DNA of 64,000 nucleotides from Clostridia bacterium (GTDB lineage: Bacteria > Bacillota > Clostridia > Christensenellales > Borkfalkiaceae): positions 1 through 64,000 of the forward strand of contig JAFURP010000038.1 in NCBI GenBank assembly GCA_017471785.1. Reading direction: 5' to 3'. The translations under genes were made by a program, and so were the position numbers. Each line of letters starts with the position of its first letter. Position 1 is the stretch's first letter. Under the pieces are notes generated by a model, which worked only from the letters and a program-made list of their open reading frames with translations, was not told the origin of the DNA and did not search any database. Shown here in pieces: positions 34,533 through 43,901 of the stretch.

Positions 34533-35762
34533 ATGGATAAGAAAGACATCAAAAAAGTAGTGCTTGCCTATTCGGGCGGCTTGGACACCTCGATCATTAT
34601 TCCGTGGTTGAAGGAGAATTACAACGACTGCGAGGTCATCGCGGTAAGCGCGAACGTCGGGCAGGCGGACGAGCTGGAGGGCTTGGAGGAAAAGGCGATC
34701 AAAACGGGCGCTTCCAAGCTGTATATCGAGGATTTGACGGACGAATTCGTGGACGATTACGTAGTGCCTACCATGATGGCGGGCGCGAAGTACGAGGAAT
34801 ACCTTTTGGGTACCTCCTTTGCCCGTCCCGTTATCGCAAAGCGTATCGTAGAGATCGCGAAGAAAGAGGGTGCGGACGCCATTTGCCACGGCTGTACGGG
34901 TAAGGGTAACGACCAAGTCCGTTTCGAGCTTACGATCAAAGCGTTTGCTCCCGATATGCCCATTATCGCGCCTTGGCGCGAGTGGTCGATCAAATCGCGT
35001 GAAGAGGAGATCGATTACGCGGAAGCGCACAACGTGCCCTTGAAGATCAACCGCGAAACCAACTATTCCAAGGACAAAAACCTTTGGCATTTGAGCCACG
35101 AGGGCTTGGATCTGGAGGACGCAGGCAACGAGCCGTTGTACGAAAAAGAGGGCTTCTTGGAAATGGGCGTATCTCCCTTGCAAGCGCCCGATAAGCCTAC
35201 CTATATCACGCTCGAATTCGAAAAGGGTCGTCCCGTAGCGCTCGACGGCAAGAAGATGAGCGCGAAAGAGATCGTCTTGGCGCTCAACAAGGTGGGCGGC
35301 GAGAACGGTATCGGGCTTTTGGATATCGTAGAAAACCGTTTGGTGGGTATGAAGTGTCGCGGCGTATACGAAACCCCCGGGGGAGAGATCCTCTACGCGG
35401 CGCACAGCTATTTGGAAACGCTTTGCCTCGACAAGTACACGGCGCACAAAAAGCAAGAGCTTTCCGTTTGCTTTGCCGAGCTCGTCTACAACGGACAATG
35501 GTTTACCCCGCTTCGCGAAGCGCTTTCCGCGTTCGTCGATAAGACGCAGGAGAACGTAACGGGTAAGGTAAAATTGAAGCTGTATAAGGGCAATATCATC
35601 AAGGCGGGCGCTTGGAGCGATTATTCCCTCTATTCGGAGGAGATCGCGACCTTCGGCGAGGATCACGTGTTCAACCAAGCGGACGCGACCGGCTTTATCA
35701 ATTTGTTCGGGCTTCCCATTAAGGTACAAGCGCAGGTAAACGAGAAAATAAATAAGAAATAA
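34533..35762 (+). CDS. argG: Argininosuccinate synthase
   Basis: A 409-residue enzyme that joins citrulline and aspartate with ATP to form argininosuccinate. The N-type ATP pyrophosphatase loop AYSGGLDTS is at about residues 11-19; [20 protein letters not shown] and the EGLDLED region follow in the expected order. Length is normal. It is first in the operon, after a consensus promoter, with AAGGAG 10 bases before the ATG. A hairpin (35781-35810) separates it from argH. Confidence 0.96.
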   Translation: MDKKDIKKVVLAYSGGLDTSIIIPWLKENYNDCEVIAVSANVGQADELEGLEEKAIKTGASKLYIEDLTDEFVDDYVVPTMMAGAKYEEYLLGTSFARPVIAKRIVEIAKKEGADAICHGCTGKGNDQVRFELTIKAFAPDMPIIAPWREWSIKSREEEIDYAEAHNVPLKINRETNYSKDKNLWHLSHEGLDLEDAGNEPLYEKEGFLEMGVSPLQAPDKPTYITLEFEKGRPVALDGKKMSAKEIVLALNKVGGENGIGLLDIVENRLVGMKCRGVYETPGGEILYAAHSYLETLCLDKYTAHKKQELSVCFAELVYNGQWFTPLREALSAFVDKTQENVTGKVKLKLYKGNIIKAGAWSDYSLYSEEIATFGEDHVFNQADATGFINLFGLPIKVQAQVNEKINKK

Positions 35763-35780
35763 AAAACGGAAAAAGGAACA

Positions 35781-35810
35781 GCCTGTCGCGGCGAAAGGGT
35801 CGCGGCAGGC
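35781..35810 (+). other. Hairpin between argG and argH
   Basis: GCCTGTCGCG (35781-35790) pairs with CGCGGCAGGC (35801-35810) with one G-U pair. No T run follows, so it could modulate processing or read-through rather than end transcription. Confidence 0.45.
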
Positions 35811-35826
35811 GAAATGTGTATTAAGT

Positions 35827-37227
35827 ATGGAAAAAATGTGGGCAGGGCGGTTTCAAAAGGCGCTCGATCAAAAGGCGGACGATTTCAATTCCTCTTTGCG
35901 GTTTGATTGCAGAATGTACGCGCAGGATATCAAGGGTTCTATGGCGCACGCGGCAATGCTGGCGCGGCAGGGTATTTTGCCCCAAGCGGAGGTCGATCGG
36001 ATCATCGACGGCTTGGAGGGTATTTTGCACGATCTTAACGAGGGTAAGCTCGCGTTCGATACGGGCGCGGAGGATATCCATATGTTCGTCGAAGCGGAGC
36101 TGACCAAGCGTATCGGGGACGCGGGCAAGCGGTTGCATACGGCGCGTAGCCGTAACGACCAAGTGGCGCTCGATATCCGTTTATATCTCCGCGACGAAGC
36201 GAAAAAGATCGTCGCGCTCATCAAGGAAACGGTGAAGGCTGTGGTGGATAAGGCGGAGGAGAGCGCGGATATCATCGCGCCTGCGTACACCCATTTGCAG
36301 CGCGCGCAACCGATCAGCTTCGGACATCAATTGATGGCGTACGCTATGATGCTGCTTCGCGATATCGACCGTATCCAAGACGGCGTAAAGCGTATGAATT
36401 TTTCGCCGCTCGGCTCGTGTGCGCTCGCCGGTACGACCTATAACACCGACAGGGCGTTCGTGGCGCAAAGGTTGGGCTTCGACGGCGTAACGGCGAATAG
36501 TATCGACGGGGTGTCGGACAGGGATTTTTGCTTGGAGCTTATGAGCGCTTTCTCTATTTTAATGATGCACCTTTCGCGCTTTGCCGAGGAAATTATTTTG
36601 TGGTCGAGCTGGGAGTTCAAGTTCGTGGAGCTGGACGATTCGTACACGACGGGCTCGTCCATTATGCCGCAAAAGAAAAACCCCGATATGGCGGAGCTTA
36701 TCCGCGGTAAGACGGGCAGGGTATACGGTAATTTGATGGCGCTTTTGACCACGCTCAAGGGCTTGCCGCTTGCGTATAACAAGGATATGCAGGAGGACAA
36801 GGAAGCGATCTTCGATTCCCTCGATACGGTGACGATGTGCTTGGAGGTGCTCGCACCTATGGTCGCGACGATGAAGATCAACGGCGAAAACACCTACCGC
36901 GCGGCGCAAAAGGGTTTCATCAACGCCACCGACCTCGCCGATTATTTAACGAAAAAGGGTATGCCGTTTAGAGCGGCGTACAAGATCGTCGGACAGATCG
37001 TAGCCGAGTGTATTGCCAAGGACTGCGTGCTGGATACCTATCCGCTCGACGAGTATAAAAAACACAGCGAGCTTTTCACCGAGGACTTATACGACGAAAT
37101 TTCGTTAAAGACCTGCGTAGAAAAGCGCAACAGCGAGGGCGGCGCTTCCCCCAAATCGGTGCGCGAGCAGATTGCTTTGGTTAAAAAGCGGTTGGAAGCG
37201 GAAGAATTGAAAGAGGAATTACAATAA
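35827..37227 (+). CDS. argH: Argininosuccinate lyase
   Basis: A 466-residue enzyme of the fumarase/aspartase superfamily that splits argininosuccinate into arginine and fumarate. It begins MEKMWAGRF, near the usual KLWGGRF, and carries TARSRNDQVA, THLQRAQP and the superfamily signature GSSIMPQKKNPD. No clear ribosome binding site precedes the ATG, which may lower its expression relative to argG. It lies 64 bases after argG. Confidence 0.96.
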   Translation: MEKMWAGRFQKALDQKADDFNSSLRFDCRMYAQDIKGSMAHAAMLARQGILPQAEVDRIIDGLEGILHDLNEGKLAFDTGAEDIHMFVEAELTKRIGDAGKRLHTARSRNDQVALDIRLYLRDEAKKIVALIKETVKAVVDKAEESADIIAPAYTHLQRAQPISFGHQLMAYAMMLLRDIDRIQDGVKRMNFSPLGSCALAGTTYNTDRAFVAQRLGFDGVTANSIDGVSDRDFCLELMSAFSILMMHLSRFAEEIILWSSWEFKFVELDDSYTTGSSIMPQKKNPDMAELIRGKTGRVYGNLMALLTTLKGLPLAYNKDMQEDKEAIFDSLDTVTMCLEVLAPMVATMKINGENTYRAAQKGFINATDLADYLTKKGMPFRAAYKIVGQIVAECIAKDCVLDTYPLDEYKKHSELFTEDLYDEISLKTCVEKRNSEGGASPKSVREQIALVKKRLEAEELKEELQ

Positions 37228-37232
37228 GGACT

Positions 37233-38159
37233 ATGAAAAAGATATTTATCGACGGCAGCGTGGGTACGACGGGACTTCGGATATTCGAACGCCTTTCGGC
37301 GCGTAAGGATCTGGAGCTTATCACGCTTCCCGAGCATTTACGCAAGGATATTCCCGCGAGAAAAGAGGCGCTCAACGGCGCGGATATCGCGTTTTTGTGC
37401 CTGCCCGACGACGCGGCGAGAGAGGCGGTCTCCTTGGTGGAAAATCCCGCCGTTACCGTTATCGACGCGTCCACGGCGCATAGAACGCTGGATGGTTGGG
37501 CGTACGGCTTTCCCGAGCTTGGCAAGGCGTTTGCGGATAAGATTGTAAACGGGAACCGTATCGCCGTTCCGGGGTGTCACGCGAGCGGCTTTATCGCCCT
37601 CGTCTATCCCTTGATCAAAAACGGCTTGTTGTCTTCCGATGCGCTGCTTTCCGCACATTCTATCACGGGGTATAGCGGCGGCGGCAAAAAGATGATCGCC
37701 GATTACGAGAACGAGGAAAGGGAAATCTTACTCGGCGCGCCCCGTCAGTACGGCGTAACGCAAACGCACAAGCATTTGCCCGAAATGACCAAGATCACGG
37801 GTCTTAAAAACGCGCCCGTGTTTTGCCCGATCGTAGCCGATTTCTATTCGGGTATGGAGGTGAGCGTGCCCCTGTTCAGGGAATGGCTCAACGGCGACGA
37901 GAACGCGGTGAAAGAGGTATACGCGGAATTGTATAAAGGTCCTATCGTATGCTATAAGGAAAACGATAGCGAGAGCGGATTTTTGTCGGCGGCGAAGCTG
38001 TCGGGCAAGGACGGTATGCAGATCGAGGTACACGGCAACGGCGAGCGTATCTTGCTCGTGGCGAGATACGACAATCTCGGCAAGGGCGCGAGCGGCGCGG
38101 CGGTCGAGTGTATGAATATAAAGCTCGGCGTAGAGCAAACGAGCGGTTTGATTTTATAA
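37233..38159 (+). CDS. argC: N-acetyl-gamma-glutamyl-phosphate reductase (short type)
   Basis: A 308-residue NADPH-dependent reductase of arginine synthesis. The N-terminal Rossmann start is IFIDGSVGTTGLRI. The active cysteine is in PGCHASG, and the His-bearing region is HKHLPEM. It is the shorter ArgC form (about 310 residues) rather than the longer 340-residue type. It starts 5 bases after argH with a TAAGGA site, so it is co-transcribed. Confidence 0.94.
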   Translation: MKKIFIDGSVGTTGLRIFERLSARKDLELITLPEHLRKDIPARKEALNGADIAFLCLPDDAAREAVSLVENPAVTVIDASTAHRTLDGWAYGFPELGKAFADKIVNGNRIAVPGCHASGFIALVYPLIKNGLLSSDALLSAHSITGYSGGGKKMIADYENEEREILLGAPRQYGVTQTHKHLPEMTKITGLKNAPVFCPIVADFYSGMEVSVPLFREWLNGDENAVKEVYAELYKGPIVCYKENDSESGFLSAAKLSGKDGMQIEVHGNGERILLVARYDNLGKGASGAAVECMNIKLGVEQTSGLIL

Positions 38160-38178
38160 AAACGAAAAGGAAAAGAGT

Positions 38179-39393
38179 ATGTTGAAACAAGTACAAGGCG
38201 GCGTATGCGCCGCAAAAGGCTTTACGGCAAACGGCGTGCATTGCGGTATCCGCAAAAATAAGACCAAGCGCGATTTGGCGCTCGTTTACAGCCAAGTAAA
38301 ATGTACGGCGGCGGCGGTGTATACGAAAAACCTCGTCAAGGGCGCGCCCCTCGCCGTGACGAAAAACAATATCGCGGACGGGTACGCGCAGGCGGTCATT
38401 TGCAACAGCGGTAACGCCAACACCTGTAACGCGAACGGTATCGAGATCGCCGAGCAAACGTGCGCGCTTATCGCAAAAGAGCTGGGAATTAGCGCAACGG
38501 ATATCGTCGTGGCTTCGACGGGCGTTATCGGTCAGCCCCTCGATATCACCCCGATCGCAAACGGTATTCCCTCCTTGGTTTCGGGCTTGGGCGCGCATAG
38601 CGACTTTGCCTGCGAGGGGATCATGACGACGGATACGAAGGTCAAGGAGATCGCGGTGGAATTTACCGCGGGCAGAAAGACCTGCCGCGTAGGCGGTATC
38701 GCCAAGGGCAGCGGTATGATCCACCCCAATATGGCGACGATGCTCGTGTTCGTTACGACCGATTGCAGGATCTCCGCAAAAATGCTGCAAAAGGCGTTGT
38801 CCGCGGACGTGGAAAGCTCGTTTAATATGATCAGCGTGGACGGCGATACTTCCACCAACGATATGGTCAGCGTTTTGGCAAACGGTATGGCGGGTAACGA
38901 AGAGATCGCGTGCGAGGGCGAGGATTACGCCGCGTTTTGCGAAGCGCTCAACGCGGTCACGACCTATCTTTGCCGCGGTATTGCGGCGGACGGCGAGGGC
39001 GCGACCAAGCTTTTGGAATGTAAGGTATGCGGCGCGAAAGACGGACAAACGGCAAAGACGGTAGCCAAGTCCGTGGTATGCTCCTCCCTGTTGAAAGCGG
39101 CTATGTTCGGCGCGGACGCCAACTGGGGGCGCGTGCTTTGCGCGATCGGTTATTCGGGCGCGGAGGTGGACGTCGACAAGGTAGGCGTTGCGTTCCGTTC
39201 CAAAAAGGGTACGATCGTCGTTTGCGAAAAGGGCGCGGGCGTGGAATTTTCCGAAGAAAAAGCCAAGGAAATTTTGCTGGAAAACGAGATCGAAATTTTA
39301 ATTTCGTTAGACGACGGCGACGGAAAAGCGACCGCTTGGGGCTGCGATCTTACCTACGATTACGTTAAGATAAACGGCGATTACCGCACGTAA
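38179..39393 (+). CDS. argJ: Ornithine acetyltransferase / bifunctional ArgJ
   Basis: A 404-residue self-processing enzyme. ArgJ moves the acetyl group from N-acetylornithine to glutamate, so acetyl groups are recycled; bifunctional forms also use acetyl-CoA, which would explain the lack of argA and argE here. The autocleavage site is KGSGMIHPNMATML, cut just before the Thr. Other marks are NSGNANTCN and ANWGRVLCAIGYSG. It follows argC by 19 bases. A 280-base non-coding repeat separates it from argB. Confidence 0.95.
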   Translation: MLKQVQGGVCAAKGFTANGVHCGIRKNKTKRDLALVYSQVKCTAAAVYTKNLVKGAPLAVTKNNIADGYAQAVICNSGNANTCNANGIEIAEQTCALIAKELGISATDIVVASTGVIGQPLDITPIANGIPSLVSGLGAHSDFACEGIMTTDTKVKEIAVEFTAGRKTCRVGGIAKGSGMIHPNMATMLVFVTTDCRISAKMLQKALSADVESSFNMISVDGDTSTNDMVSVLANGMAGNEEIACEGEDYAAFCEALNAVTTYLCRGIAADGEGATKLLECKVCGAKDGQTAKTVAKSVVCSSLLKAAMFGADANWGRVLCAIGYSGAEVDVDKVGVAFRSKKGTIVVCEKGAGVEFSEEKAKEILLENEIEILISLDDGDGKATAWGCDLTYDYVKINGDYRT

Positions 39394-39673
39394 AACGACG
39401 TATATGCGTCGCAATACTTCGTTGGGCTTACGTTTTTCTTGGTCGCGTACGAATAAGTACGCTTCCTGCGAAAAAACCGTGCCCTCCTTGTCTTGCTCGC
39501 AGCTCCTCGCTTTAACGGGTCGAGCGTAATGTCATTGACGCAGCTTTAGCTATTTGGCGCAGCCGAGCCCCCGTAAGGGCGTGGCAATCGCATAAAATTT
39601 AGCCGCAACGTAACGAAAGCGTTGCAATGCACGAAAACGGAGTTTTCAATTCATTAAAAAGGAAGAACGACAA
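39394..39673 (+). repeat. Intergenic repeat copy A (argJ-argB)
   Basis: This 280-base gap holds no gene. It shares a series of blocks with the argB-argD gap in the same order: a GTAC-rich inverted repeat (around 39473-39490), GAGCGTAATGTCATTG, a large stem flanked by ATTG/CAAT with GGCAATC, then GCCGCAACG, then small palindromes: GCAACG/CGTTGC (39605-39625) and GAAAAC-GGA-GTTTTC (39633-39647), followed by CAATTCATT. The copies are clearly diverged. It looks like a dispersed non-coding repeat. Transcription must pass through it to reach argB. Confidence 0.75.
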
Positions 39674-40540
39674 ATGGAACTTACGAGAGAACAAAGAGCG
39701 GAAATTTTGATCCAAGCTTTGCCCTACATTCAAAAATACAACGATAAGATCGTCGTGGTCAAATACGGCGGTAACGCTATGATCAACGAGGAGCTGAAGG
39801 AAGCGGTGATGGGGGATATCGTCCTGTTGTCGCTCATCGGCGTAAAGGTGGTGCTCGTGCACGGCGGCGGTCCCGAAATTACCGATATGCTTACCAAGGT
39901 GGGCAAGAAATCGGAATTCGTCGACGGGCTTCGGGTGACGGACAAGGAATCGGTGGAGATCGTGCAAATGGTGCTCGCCGGAAAGGTGAATAAAAACCTC
40001 GTCAACCTCCTGCAAATGAAAGGGGGCAAGGCGATCGGGCTTTGCGGTATCGACGGACATATGATCAAGGCGAAAAAGGCGGACGAGCGGCTCGGCTTCG
40101 TCGGCGATATCACCAACGTCAACGTCGAGCCTATCGTGGACGTACTCGAAAAGGGGTATATTCCCGTCGTTTCGACCATAGGCTACGACGACGAGGGCAA
40201 CGCGTATAACATCAACGCGGACACGGTGGCGGCGCGGCTTGCGGGCGAGCTCAAAGCGGAAAGCTTGATCTCTATGACGGACATCGTCGGCTTGCTTCGC
40301 GACAAGGACGACCCCACCACGCTGATCCCCAAGGTGTACGTTTCCGACGCGCCCCGTCTTATTCGCGACGGCGTGATCAGCGGCGGTATGATACCCAAGG
40401 TAAACTGCTGTATCGAAGCCATTCGCCGCGGCGTAAGCAAGGTGTTTATTATCGACGGACGTATTCCCCACTCCATTCTTATCGAGGTATTGACGGACGA
40501 GGGGATCGGGACGATGTTCGTTTCGGGCACCTCCAAATAA
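39674..40540 (+). CDS. argB: Acetylglutamate kinase
   Basis: A 288-residue amino acid kinase that phosphorylates N-acetylglutamate, the committed and often arginine-inhibited step. Marks are VVKYGGNAM, VHGGGPEI, GLCGIDGHMI, NINADTVAARLA and GGMIPKV. The N-terminal extension before the kinase fold (about 25 residues) is typical of arginine-sensitive forms, though feedback inhibition cannot be proven from sequence. AAGGAAG precedes the ATG. Confidence 0.96.
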   Translation: MELTREQRAEILIQALPYIQKYNDKIVVVKYGGNAMINEELKEAVMGDIVLLSLIGVKVVLVHGGGPEITDMLTKVGKKSEFVDGLRVTDKESVEIVQMVLAGKVNKNLVNLLQMKGGKAIGLCGIDGHMIKAKKADERLGFVGDITNVNVEPIVDVLEKGYIPVVSTIGYDDEGNAYNINADTVAARLAGELKAESLISMTDIVGLLRDKDDPTTLIPKVYVSDAPRLIRDGVISGGMIPKVNCCIEAIRRGVSKVFIIDGRIPHSILIEVLTDEGIGTMFVSGTSK

Positions 40541-40809
40541 TAAAATCGCGTATATACTTCGCATTTCGGCGTTGTCGTTCGGTTACGTACTAACGGTACG
40601 CGCCCTCACTCCGCCTTGAACTGCTCGTATCTCCGTCGTTTTGACGGATTGAGCGTAATATCATTGCGAGCGTAGGCGTTAGCCGAAGCGCGGCAATCTC
40701 ATATAAATTCTGCCGCAACGCCGCCACAAGCGGCAATTCACGAGAACGAAGTTTTCAATTCACGAACGCATAGCGTTCCATTTACTATTCATTACTACAG
40801 GAAACGATT
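40541..40809 (+). repeat. Intergenic repeat copy B (argB-argD)
   Basis: This 269-base gap holds no gene. Blocks match copy A: ACGTACTAACGGTACGC, GAGCGTAATATCATTG, a stem bounded by ATTGC (40663-40667) and GCAAT (40693-40697) with GGCAATCTCATA, then TGCCGCAACG. Small palindromes follow: GCCGC/GCGGC (40720-40734), GAGAAC-GAA-GTTTTC (40742-40756) and GAACGC-ATA-GCGTTC (40764-40778), joined by CAATTCAC. The last palindrome has no partner in copy A, so the units appear to be added or lost one at a time. Confidence 0.75.
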
Positions 40810-41970
40810 ATGACTATTCAAGAACTTGACAATCAATATATCGCGCACACCTACGCGCGGTTTCCCGTGCAGCTCGTTTCGGGGAACGGCTCGTTGGTAT
40901 ACGACGAGAGCGGCAAGGAATATATCGACCTTGGCACGGGTATCGCCGTCAACGGCTTCGGCGTGAACGACGAGGCTTGGAAGGAGGCGGTGATCGCGCA
41001 GCTTGACAAGATCCAGCACACCTCCAACCTCTATTACAGCGCGCCTTGCGCCAAGCTCGCCGAAGCGCTTTGCGTGCGTACGGGTATGAAAAAGGTGTTC
41101 TTTTCCAACTCGGGCGCGGAGGCCAACGAGTGCGCTATCAAAGCGGCGAGAAAGTACGGCGAGCTGAAAAAGGGCAAGGATTATTATACGATCGTCACCC
41201 TGAAAAACAGCTTTCACGGCAGAACGATCACCACCCTTTCGGCAACCGGTCAAGACGTATTCCACGAGCATTTTACCCCTATGACGGAGGGCTTCGTATT
41301 TGCGGCGGCGAACGATATTGCGGAGGCGGAAGCGCTCGTGAAAGCGCATAAATGCTGCGGCGTGATGATAGAGCTCGTACAGGGCGAGGGCGGCGTTACC
41401 GCGCTCGATAAAGAATACGTGCAAAGGCTGGAAGCGCTCGCGCGGAAAGAGGACCTGCTCTTTATCGTGGACGAGGTGCAAACGGGCAACGGGCGCACGG
41501 GTACGCTGTACGCGTATATGGATTACGGCGTTACGCCCGACGTGGTCACTACGGCAAAGGGGCTGGGCGGCGGTTTACCCATCGGTGCGACGATGCTGGG
41601 CGAGCGTGCGGAAAATTTATTCACGGCAGGCTTGAACGGTTCTACGTTCGGCGGTAATCCCGTTTGCGCGGCGGGGGCGCTGAGTATCCTCGAGCGTATC
41701 GACGACGCGCTTTTGGAGGAGGTCAAGAAAAAGAGCGCGTATATCTTCGGCGAGCTCACGGGCGCGACGGGCGTAAAAGGCGTTTCGGGCAAGGGCTTGA
41801 TGATCGGCGTGGAATGTGAAAAGGACGCGAGCGCGGTGATCGCCGCGTGCCGCGAAAAGGGCGTGCTCGTCATCAAAGCAAAAAACAAGGTACGGCTTTT
41901 GCCGGCGCTCAATATCCCTTGGGAGCAATTACAAAAATCAATAAAAATCGTAAAGGAAGCGTGTAAATAA
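40810..41970 (+). CDS. argD: Acetylornithine aminotransferase
   Basis: A 386-residue PLP-dependent class III aminotransferase that converts N-acetylglutamate semialdehyde to N-acetylornithine. The PLP lysine is in VTTAKGLGGGLPIGA, with FIVDEVQTGNGRTG before it (PLP-binding Asp) and FSNSGAEANE near residue 100. Its stop codon shares one base with the argF start (TAATG), so translation is coupled. It follows repeat copy B. Confidence 0.95.
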   Translation: MTIQELDNQYIAHTYARFPVQLVSGNGSLVYDESGKEYIDLGTGIAVNGFGVNDEAWKEAVIAQLDKIQHTSNLYYSAPCAKLAEALCVRTGMKKVFFSNSGAEANECAIKAARKYGELKKGKDYYTIVTLKNSFHGRTITTLSATGQDVFHEHFTPMTEGFVFAAANDIAEAEALVKAHKCCGVMIELVQGEGGVTALDKEYVQRLEALARKEDLLFIVDEVQTGNGRTGTLYAYMDYGVTPDVVTTAKGLGGGLPIGATMLGERAENLFTAGLNGSTFGGNPVCAAGALSILERIDDALLEEVKKKSAYIFGELTGATGVKGVSGKGLMIGVECEKDASAVIAACREKGVLVIKAKNKVRLLPALNIPWEQLQKSIKIVKEACK

Positions 41971-42875
41971 TGCATTTATTAAAACTTATGGATCTATCCA
42001 AAAGACAAATCAACGAAATTCTCAATCTTGCCGATCAGCTCAAATTCGAGAAAAAGAACGGCATCAAGCATCACCTGCTCAAAGGCAAAACGCTGGGTAT
42101 GATCTTTTCTAAATCGTCCACGCGTACGCGCGTATCGTTCGAGGTGGGAATGTACGACCTCGGCGGCTCGGCGCTGTTTTTAAGCTCGCGCGATCTACAG
42201 ATCGGGCGCGGCGAGCCTGTGGAGGACACCGCGCGCGTGCTTTCGCGCTATCTCGACGGTATTATGATCCGTACGTTCGAGCAAAAAGAGGTGGAGGATC
42301 TGGCTAAGTACGGCTCTATTCCCATCATCAACGGCTTGACCGATTATTGCCACCCCTGCCAGGTGCTTGCCGACCTTATGACCATTCGCGAATATAAGGG
42401 CGCGCTTTCGGGCACGAAGCTTTGCTATATTGGCGACGGTAACAATATGACCAATTCGCTCATCGTCGGCGGTATCAAGATGGGTATGGAGGTAGCCGTC
42501 GCTTGTCCCAAGGGCTATCTTCCCGACGCGGAGATTATGAAATGGGCGGCGGAGAACGGCAAATTCACTTGCACGGAGGACGTGCTCAAGGCCGCGGAGG
42601 GCGCGGACGTGCTCTATACCGACGTTTGGGCTTCGATGGGGCAAGAGAGCGAAGCGGAGGAGCGCAAGAAGATATTCAAGGGCTATCAGATCAACGCCGA
42701 AGTGATGAAAGTCGCGGACGAAAAAGCGATGGTATTGCACTGCTTGCCCGCGCACCGCGAGGAGGAGATCACGGCGGAGGTGTTCGAGGCGCACGCCAAC
42801 GAAATCTTCGACGAGGCGGAAAATAGACTGCACGCGCAAAAAGCGGTGCTCGTGAAATGCTTAGGCGGTAAATAA
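41970..42875 (+). CDS. argF: Ornithine carbamoyltransferase
   Basis: A 301-residue enzyme that makes citrulline from ornithine and carbamoyl phosphate. Carbamoyl-phosphate-binding SSTRTR is near residue 50, HPCQVLADL near 130, and the ornithine-binding HCLPAHR near 253. Length is normal. It completes the set argG-H-C-J-B-D-F; carbamoyl phosphate synthase genes are not in the window. Confidence 0.96.
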   Translation: MHLLKLMDLSKRQINEILNLADQLKFEKKNGIKHHLLKGKTLGMIFSKSSTRTRVSFEVGMYDLGGSALFLSSRDLQIGRGEPVEDTARVLSRYLDGIMIRTFEQKEVEDLAKYGSIPIINGLTDYCHPCQVLADLMTIREYKGALSGTKLCYIGDGNNMTNSLIVGGIKMGMEVAVACPKGYLPDAEIMKWAAENGKFTCTEDVLKAAEGADVLYTDVWASMGQESEAEERKKIFKGYQINAEVMKVADEKAMVLHCLPAHREEEITAEVFEAHANEIFDEAENRLHAQKAVLVKCLGGK

Positions 42876-42886
42876 GGAGAAACGGT

Positions 42887-43735
42887 ATGCGATATACGAT
42901 AGAAAGCACGGCTTTGCGGGTTACGGTGGAAAGCTACGGCGCCGAGCTCGTCAGCGTTTTGCATAGGGGCAAGGAACGCCTTTGGCAAAACGAAACGGGC
43001 GAGTGGGCAGGGCACGCACCCCTCCTGTTCCCCGTTTGCGGGCATTTCGGGATCACCCATAAGGGTAAGACTTACGATATAGCGGCGCACGGCTTTGCCA
43101 AGCGTACGGAGTTTACGCTTGCCAAACAGTCGGAAAACAGTTTGACCTTTACCATACGAGCGAACGCGGCGACGAAAGAGGCGTATCCTTTCGATTTCGT
43201 ATTCAGCGTGACCTACGCGGTGGAGGGCGATAAGCTTTCCGTTCTTTACGCGGTGGAAAATCCGTCGAGCGAGCCGCTGTATTTTGCTTGCGGCGGACAC
43301 GAATCGTTTGCGCTGGAGGACGACGTGGACGAATACGAGCTGGTATTCGAAAAGGAGGAAAACCTCCTCCATTACCATACGGACGAGAGCGGCTATCTCA
43401 CGGGCGAAACGTACGATTACGGCACGGCTACCGTATTCCCGTTGCCCGTAGATTTCCTGCAAGAGGGTAGGACGCTCATCTTCAAGGACGTGCGCTCGCG
43501 CAAGATAACCTTGCGAACGCGCAAAGGGGAAGAGAAGGCTACGGTTTCCTTTGAAGTATGCGGCAATCTTTTGCTTTGGCGCGCGGGGAGCGGCAAATTT
43601 ATTTGTATCGAGCCTTGGACGAACCTGCCTGATCTCGCGGGCGTAGCCGATACCGAATTTTCCGAAAAGGAGGGCGTCGTGGAGGTCGCGCCCCAATCGG
43701 TCAAGACGGTCGCGCGTACGGTCGAATATAAATAA
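42887..43735 (+). CDS. Aldose 1-epimerase-like mutarotase family protein
   Basis: A 282-residue beta-sandwich protein of the aldose 1-epimerase superfamily (LacX/YeaD-like). It has LLFPVCGHFG, HGFAKRTEF, GGHESFAL (a His position of the active site) and a late IEPWTNLPD. It would interconvert anomers of a sugar or sugar phosphate in the cytoplasm. It lies 11 bases after argF with a good AAGGAG site and may be the last gene of the operon, even though its role is unrelated to arginine. Confidence 0.85.
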   Translation: MRYTIESTALRVTVESYGAELVSVLHRGKERLWQNETGEWAGHAPLLFPVCGHFGITHKGKTYDIAAHGFAKRTEFTLAKQSENSLTFTIRANAATKEAYPFDFVFSVTYAVEGDKLSVLYAVENPSSEPLYFACGGHESFALEDDVDEYELVFEKEENLLHYHTDESGYLTGETYDYGTATVFPLPVDFLQEGRTLIFKDVRSRKITLRTRKGEEKATVSFEVCGNLLLWRAGSGKFICIEPWTNLPDLAGVADTEFSEKEGVVEVAPQSVKTVARTVEYK

Positions 43736-43756
43736 GCGGTACATACACGAAAAAAG

Positions 43757-43782
43757 CGTTGCGAACGATCGCGACGTTTTTT
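43757..43782 (+). terminator. Terminator ending the arg operon
   Basis: CGTTGCGA (43757-43764) pairs with TCGCGACG (43769-43776, one G-U), followed by six T. Confidence 0.6.
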
Positions 43783-43850
43783 ATTTGTCGGATTTTGCAA
43801 GAATTGTAATATATTTTGCGCTTTTTATTATTTCATTGTAGCTATTGCCG

Positions 43851-43859
43851 TGATATAAT
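43851..43859 (+). promoter_or_regulatory. Extended -10 promoter of the amino-sugar cluster
   Basis: TGATATAAT: an extended -10 (TG at 43851-43852, TATAAT at 43854-43859). No good -35 box is visible. Confidence 0.6.
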
Positions 43860-43901
43860 ATAGAAAATCCCCAAAGGGAGAAACGGAAAAGAGGTGAAAA
43901 T

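Noticed and set aside
39394-40809. tRNA or small structured RNA genes in the arg operon gaps
   Set aside because: I looked for cloverleaf arms and the GTTCRA-type T-loop and found none; the hairpins fit repeat units better.
39394-40809. CRISPR array or insertion sequence
   Set aside because: The palindromes vary in sequence and spacing, with no unique spacers of fixed size and no transposase frame or flanking target duplication that I can see.
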